From G965247265 sp965247265 (GTDB lineage: Bacteria > Pseudomonadota > Gammaproteobacteria > UBA4575): a DNA stretch of 64,000 bases. Positions 59,991-64,000 of the stretch are shown in pieces. Where the stretch lies: contig OZ252002.1 in assembly GCA_965247265.1 (NCBI GenBank), positions 992,001 through 1,056,000 on the forward strand, read 5' to 3'. Both the position numbers and the translations under genes were made by a program. Numbering within the stretch: the first letter of the stretch is position 1; each line of letters opens with the position of its first letter. The notes below the pieces were generated by a model, which was not told the DNA's origin, made no database searches, and worked only from the letters and a program-made list of their open reading frames with translations.

Positions 59991-60554
59991 TTAGTTCCTA
60001 AACGTTAGTGTGGTGTAGCGATAGACGCGTATGCCGTCTGACCAAAATTCGCGTTCAAAGCCTGCTTTTTGTTTTACGATGTAAAAAAAGTCACGTTTGT
60101 CTTCAATGGTGTCCCACACGCTGGGCAATAATGTGCCGCGTTGTCCACTGTATTCCACAATCAGCCCGTCTGTACCCGGCATGATTTGATCAATCAAATT
60201 TTCCTCATTGGTGAATGACATTTCATCTTTTGGGCTAAGAACTGATATGGATATATTTAAATTATTAAGCTCGGTGGGCTCAAGAGGTGGGAAGCGGGGA
60301 TCATGAAAGGCCGTATTGTAAGCAAGCCTTGCAACGGCACTTGCAATAGGGTGAACAGGTTCAAGTGTTCCGGTGCACCCGCGCAGCACACCACTGCACC
60401 GTAATGTGATAAACACGGCGCCTGGGTTTTGTAAAGGTTCTGAAAATTCATCCACCTCAATGACTAATTCTTCACCATACTCGAGGCCATGTTGAATGGC
60501 TTCGACAGCAGTGTTTAAAAGCTGTTGTTGGTCTTGATCGGTAAGTGTGAGCAT
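59991..60554 (-). CDS. amrA: AmmeMemoRadiSam system protein A (AMMECR1 family)
   Basis: 187 aa AMMECR1-domain protein: GAVFITLRCSGVLRGCTGTLEPVHPI (near 45-70), RLAYNTAFHDPRFPPLEPTEL (near 72-92), and LIVEYSGQRGTLLPSVWDTIED. The family is universal but its chemistry is unsettled. Lies 11 bp downstream of the radical-SAM gene on the same strand; Memo lies divergently beyond it, so all three system parts are together. Confidence 0.93.
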   Translation of the reverse strand: MLTLTDQDQQQLLNTAVEAIQHGLEYGEELVIEVDEFSEPLQNPGAVFITLRCSGVLRGCTGTLEPVHPIASAVARLAYNTAFHDPRFPPLEPTELNNLNISISVLSPKDEMSFTNEENLIDQIMPGTDGLIVEYSGQRGTLLPSVWDTIEDKRDFFYIVKQKAGFEREFWSDGIRVYRYTTLTFRN

Positions 60555-60565
60555 TGTGTAGAGGG

Positions 60566-61684
60566 TTAGATGGTTTTGAATGTATGTTTATCATTACTAA
60601 GTTGAACAGGCATTCTTTTCGCACCCCATGTCCCGGGGTTATTTTCAAAAATTCCTTCGTAGGCTTCATTGCAGTGTGGGCATCGGCCGTTTTCATTTAA
60701 ATTCCATTCGGTAATGACATACCAATCTCTGCCAATTAAACGTGTGCCACAATTTTTGCAATAGGTGCTGGCGCCTTTTTCATCATGCACATTGCCGGTG
60801 TATACATAATGCAGGCCATTATCCATTGCAATTTTTCTGGCACGCGTCAATGTGCTTGCAGGCGTGTGTGTTTTGTCCATCATTTTCCAGTCTGGATGAA
60901 ATGCGGTGAAATGATGGGGCACATCCGGGCCTAAATGTTCAAAAATCCACTGTGTCATGTCATTGAGTTCTTGGTCGGAATCATTCTCACCGGGAATGAG
61001 GAGTGTTGTAATTTCAAACCATACTTGGGTGTTGTGTTTTAAATATTGCAAGGTCTCCAATACAGGTTGCAAATGACCGTTGCAAATTTTCCAATAGAAA
61101 TTTTCTGTAAAGCCTTTCAAGTCTATGTTGGCTGCACGCATGTGTGAATAAAATGCTTCGCGGGGTTTCTCGCACATATAGCCCGCAGTCACGGCAACTG
61201 TGGCGATGTTCTGTTCTTGGCAGGCATCGGCGGCATCCATGGCATATTCCATGAAGATGACCGGATCATTATAGGTGAAGGCAATACTTCGACACCCTAA
61301 GCGTGCGGCAGTATGGGCAAGTGTTTCAGGCGTTGCGGCATCGGTCAAGGTGTCGATTTCGCGTGATTTACTGATATCCCAATTTTGGCAAAATTTGCAG
61401 GCCAAGTTACAACCGGCTGTTCCAAATGAGAGAACGGAAGTGCCGGGTAAAAAATGATTCAATGGTTTTTTCTCAATGGGGTCTACGCAAAAACCACTTG
61501 AGCGCCCATAGGTGGTTAAGACTATTTCATCATTCTTACGTGCGCGCACAAAACACAAGCCTCGCTGGTTTTCTTGAAGTTTACAAGCGCGTGGACACAC
61601 ATCGCATTGAATTGCTCCATTATCAAGCTTGTGCCAGTAGTGTGTCGGTTTTGTGTAGCTATCTATTATTAGTTCGGTTTTCAT
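60566..61684 (-). CDS. amrS: AmmeMemoRadiSam system radical SAM enzyme
   Basis: 372-aa pyruvate-formate-lyase-activase-like radical SAM protein. Cluster motif CNLACKFCQNWDIS (CxxxCxxC, near 94-101). An N-terminal CDVCPRACKLQENQRGLC and a C-terminal CKNCGTRLIG...CPHCNEAYEG suggest additional metal or zinc sites. The gene precedes AMMECR1. The reaction is unknown; the system is proposed to modify a protein or small molecule. Confidence 0.93.
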   Translation of the reverse strand: MKTELIIDSYTKPTHYWHKLDNGAIQCDVCPRACKLQENQRGLCFVRARKNDEIVLTTYGRSSGFCVDPIEKKPLNHFLPGTSVLSFGTAGCNLACKFCQNWDISKSREIDTLTDAATPETLAHTAARLGCRSIAFTYNDPVIFMEYAMDAADACQEQNIATVAVTAGYMCEKPREAFYSHMRAANIDLKGFTENFYWKICNGHLQPVLETLQYLKHNTQVWFEITTLLIPGENDSDQELNDMTQWIFEHLGPDVPHHFTAFHPDWKMMDKTHTPASTLTRARKIAMDNGLHYVYTGNVHDEKGASTYCKNCGTRLIGRDWYVITEWNLNENGRCPHCNEAYEGIFENNPGTWGAKRMPVQLSNDKHTFKTI

Positions 61685-61788
61685 TAAACTTTAAAACTAA
61701 ATGTTGATGATTGCGTATATAATTATGATGATTATAAACGAAATAGTGATCACTTTTTTTCACTTTATTAGTCACATAAATATTACTC

Positions 61789-62577
61789 ATGATGTCCGTT
61801 CGTAGCAGTGCCGTGGCGGGAATGTTTTATTCCAATGACCCGCGTGAATTGCAAGCCGATGTTGAAGTCTTACTGCAACATGCAGATATTGTTAACGAAC
61901 AACCAAAAGCCATAATTGTGCCGCATGCCGGGTATATCTATTCCGGCCCCATTGCTGCGAATGCTTACGCAAGTTTTTATAATCAACATATTCCAATTGA
62001 GCGCATCGTATTAATCGGTCCGGCACATCGAGTTGGTTTTAATGGGATTGCCGCGAGTAGTGCAGATTATTTTTCAACACCGTTAGGTGAAATTCCTGTG
62101 GACCATGATACGCTTAAAGGTTGTTTAGACAATGACACTGTGAAGTATTTTGATGCTGCACATGAACAAGAGCATTGTTTGGAAGTGCAACTGCCGTTTT
62201 TACAACGCATATTTGAACACTATTTTAAAATTGTGCCATTGGTGGTGGGTCAGGCGCGTGGTACACACGTCGCAGACGTGTTGCGGGCACTGTGGGGTGG
62301 GCCCGATACCTTAATAGTAATTAGTTCAGACCTCAGCCATTACCATGATTACAAAACTGCAACTCAGTTAGATAAAAAAACAACATCCTTGATTGAACAA
62401 TTTCAAGGTGATGAGCTGGATTATGAGTCTGCGTGTGGGCGCATACCCATACACGGACTCCTCATTGTCGCAAAAGCGTTAGGTCTACAATGTAAAACCA
62501 TTGATCTGCGTAATTCTGGTGATACTGCTGGGTCTCAGGACCGCGTCGTGGGCTACGGCGCGTATGCCTTTTATTAG
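61789..62577 (+). CDS. amrB: AmmeMemoRadiSam system protein B (Memo family)
   Basis: 262-aa Memo-like protein of the extradiol-dioxygenase fold: VRSSAVAGMFYSNDPRELQ, IVPHAGYIYSGPIAANAYASF (His near 45), LIGPAHRVGFNG, ISSDLSHYHDYKTA (His near 185). Divergent from the radical-SAM gene with about 105 bp between, which must hold both promoters. Confidence 0.93.
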   Translation: MMSVRSSAVAGMFYSNDPRELQADVEVLLQHADIVNEQPKAIIVPHAGYIYSGPIAANAYASFYNQHIPIERIVLIGPAHRVGFNGIAASSADYFSTPLGEIPVDHDTLKGCLDNDTVKYFDAAHEQEHCLEVQLPFLQRIFEHYFKIVPLVVGQARGTHVADVLRALWGGPDTLIVISSDLSHYHDYKTATQLDKKTTSLIEQFQGDELDYESACGRIPIHGLLIVAKALGLQCKTIDLRNSGDTAGSQDRVVGYGAYAFY

Positions 62578-62673
62578 GTTTTGTCTGAAAAGTAATACAC
62601 TAAGTACCAAATTTTCAATTCTTAACGATACGATGTAGGACAATATAAAGTCCGACAAAATAGCTGTCGTTTT

Positions 62674-63168
62674 ATGAAAAAACCATTTGTTATCTTTGTT
62701 GCGTTAATTGCCATTGCCATTGTGCAAACCATTTACTATTTTCCACGTGTGCCTGAGGTTATGGCTTCGCATTTTAATGGTGTAGGTGACACCAATGAGT
62801 GGTCCTCTAAGCTGGTCTTTTTTGGAATTTATGTCGGTGTGCTGGCGTTAACTGTTTTTATTTTTACTGTCATCCCGAATAAATTTATTCATCGATCACG
62901 AACATGGCTGAATTTGCCTAATAAAGAGTACTGGTTAGCGCCTGAGCGAAAAGATCAGACCATTAACTTTATGCGCAACCACATGATGAATTTTGGAATT
63001 GCAAATGTGTTGCTTGCAATTATTGTAGTTCAACTTGTTATTCTTGCTAATTTTGATTCTCAGCCGAAATTAGAACAAGGCATTATGTGGGCATTAGCTA
63101 TTTACTTTGTCTATCTAGCGTATTGGCTAATACGTTATTTTATGATATTCAAACGCGCATCTGCCTAA
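62674..63168 (+). CDS. DUF1648-like inner-membrane protein
   Basis: 164 aa, three or four membrane spans (residues 4-20, 46-67, 108-128, 138-158). The N-terminal PRVPEVMASHFNGVGDTNEWSSK is the DUF1648 signature of SdpI-like proteins. Function unknown. Confidence 0.75.
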   Translation: MKKPFVIFVALIAIAIVQTIYYFPRVPEVMASHFNGVGDTNEWSSKLVFFGIYVGVLALTVFIFTVIPNKFIHRSRTWLNLPNKEYWLAPERKDQTINFMRNHMMNFGIANVLLAIIVVQLVILANFDSQPKLEQGIMWALAIYFVYLAYWLIRYFMIFKRASA

Positions 63169-63188
63169 ATTATAAAAACATTATTGTA

Positions 63189-64000
63189 CTACGTTTTTAA
63201 TGCAAGCTTGTATTGCAAACTTTGTAAATGGTCTTTTAAATTCTTTAGCTTTTCCTTTGTGTGGGACTGGTTTGGGTCATACAACATTTCGTTGATTAAT
63301 TTAATTGCTGAGCCGTATTCTTTTTCATTAAGCTCCTTTTGAGCACCAATTTTTTTAATAAATTGAGCAGGGGATTCTTGTGGGTTGCGATGTAAATCTA
63401 ATTTTCTTACACGCCGAGTAAATGTTTAGAATGCTTTTATAACAGGATGAGCGCTTTGCGTGCCTTTTTGTCTAAATAGTGAAATTGCAACAAAGCTCAT
63501 GCTTAGTAGTGCACCAATGAGAAAGACCATTGCAATTTTGATAAATGAAATTTTGCCTAATAATTTTTGTAAAAAGTCGGTTTGTTGGTCAGAATCAAAG
63601 CCTATAACAAATAGGTTCCAGTGGTATTCTATGGTTTCTAACATGAGCATGAGTTTTTGAATACCCAACACGCCGTTAAAGCGAATATTGGTAAACGCAG
63701 ACAAAGACGATAAGTCACTATCGGTTAATGATGCATTTAATCCATCTGCAATACGTGATGGTGCAACCGCCGCAGTGGGGTCAATGCGTTGCCAGCCTTT
63801 GTTGGGAGACCAATATTCTGCCCATGCATGTGCCATATATTGCCGCACAATAATGTGTCCGGTGTGTGGATTTATTTCTCCACCTTGATACCCGCCCACC
63901 ATTCGTGCCGGTATGCCCGCTGCACGAAGAAGATGCACAAATGCGCCGGCATAATGGGTGCAGAATCCTGTGCGTGTTTCAAACCAAAACTGATCAATGC
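63189..64000 (-). pseudogene. transglutaminase-like (TgpA/DUF3488-type) protein, partial, with an in-frame TAA
   Basis: The gene enters from beyond the window on the minus strand. The visible part reads IDQFWFETRTGFCTHYAGAF (catalytic Cys), ARMVGGYQGGE, MAHAWAEYWSPNKGWQRIDPT (catalytic His and Asp), then a membrane span (IAMVFLIGALLSMSFVAISLF). TAA occurs at 63428-63426 after VIKAF. The same frame then continues TFTRRVRKLDLHRNPQESPA... to TAG at 63189, matching the C-terminal DUF4129-like tail of such proteins. The product lacks its last 78 residues or so unless the stop is a sequencing error. Confidence 0.7.

Overview
The window is a low-GC (roughly 40 %) gammaproteobacterial chromosome segment. 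The evidence is conserved gene order: the tail of dnaB followed by alr; queA-tgt-yajC-secD-secF; suhB, trmJ and a complete iscRSUA-hscBA-fdx-iscX cluster; then ndk-rlmN-pilW-rodZ-hisS-yfgM-bamB-der. I cannot name the genus.

Layout. 1-12.5 kb is mostly core: dnaB tail, alr, an acyl-CoA ligase, a DUF5658-like membrane protein, two unrecognised minus-strand genes, a GGDEF/EAL protein, ispG, yjbQ, a HAD hydrolase, and a two-gene module of an OmpA/BON protein and a coiled-coil helix-hairpin-helix protein, closing with tRNA-Arg(CCU). 12.8-37.0 kb is a 24-kb genomic island. It lies between a displaced 3' half of tRNA-Leu (12782-12838) and the intact tRNA-Leu(CAA) (36978-37064). A P4-type integrase sits at the left end and identical 17-bp arm-like repeats lie near both ends. 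37.1-58.2 kb is core again (queuosine, Sec, Fe-S assembly, cell envelope and translation genes). 58.2-64 kb holds an aldo/keto reductase, an intradiol-dioxygenase-fold protein, the three-gene AmmeMemoRadiSam cassette, a DUF1648-like protein and the 3' part of a transglutaminase-like gene with an internal stop.

The island is composite. Its parts are an integrase/AlpA-like module; a LysR - FMN reductase - pirin cluster of higher GC; an Asp/Glu-racemase-fold enzyme with a nitroreductase; a second attachment-site relic (3' half of a tRNA-Thr); a c-di-GMP-I riboswitch on the minus strand with no gene downstream; a mer-like metal operon without merA; an isochorismatase-like hydrolase, msrB and cytochrome P460 group; and a methionine/MNP-repeat secreted protein. 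A 515-bp perfect direct repeat brackets 5.1 kb that includes the mer-like operon. Many genes between 30 and 35 kb are broken by single-base frameshifts or in-frame TGA codons.

The most unusual structure is a family of about 30-bp imperfect palindromes (left arm aatgaccgctt, right arm aagcggacatt) scattered at twelve loci from 19.3 to 34.3 kb. I saw none outside the island. At one locus the left arm has expanded into 16 tandem 10-bp units. All functional statements rest on motifs and gene context read by eye; no database search was run.
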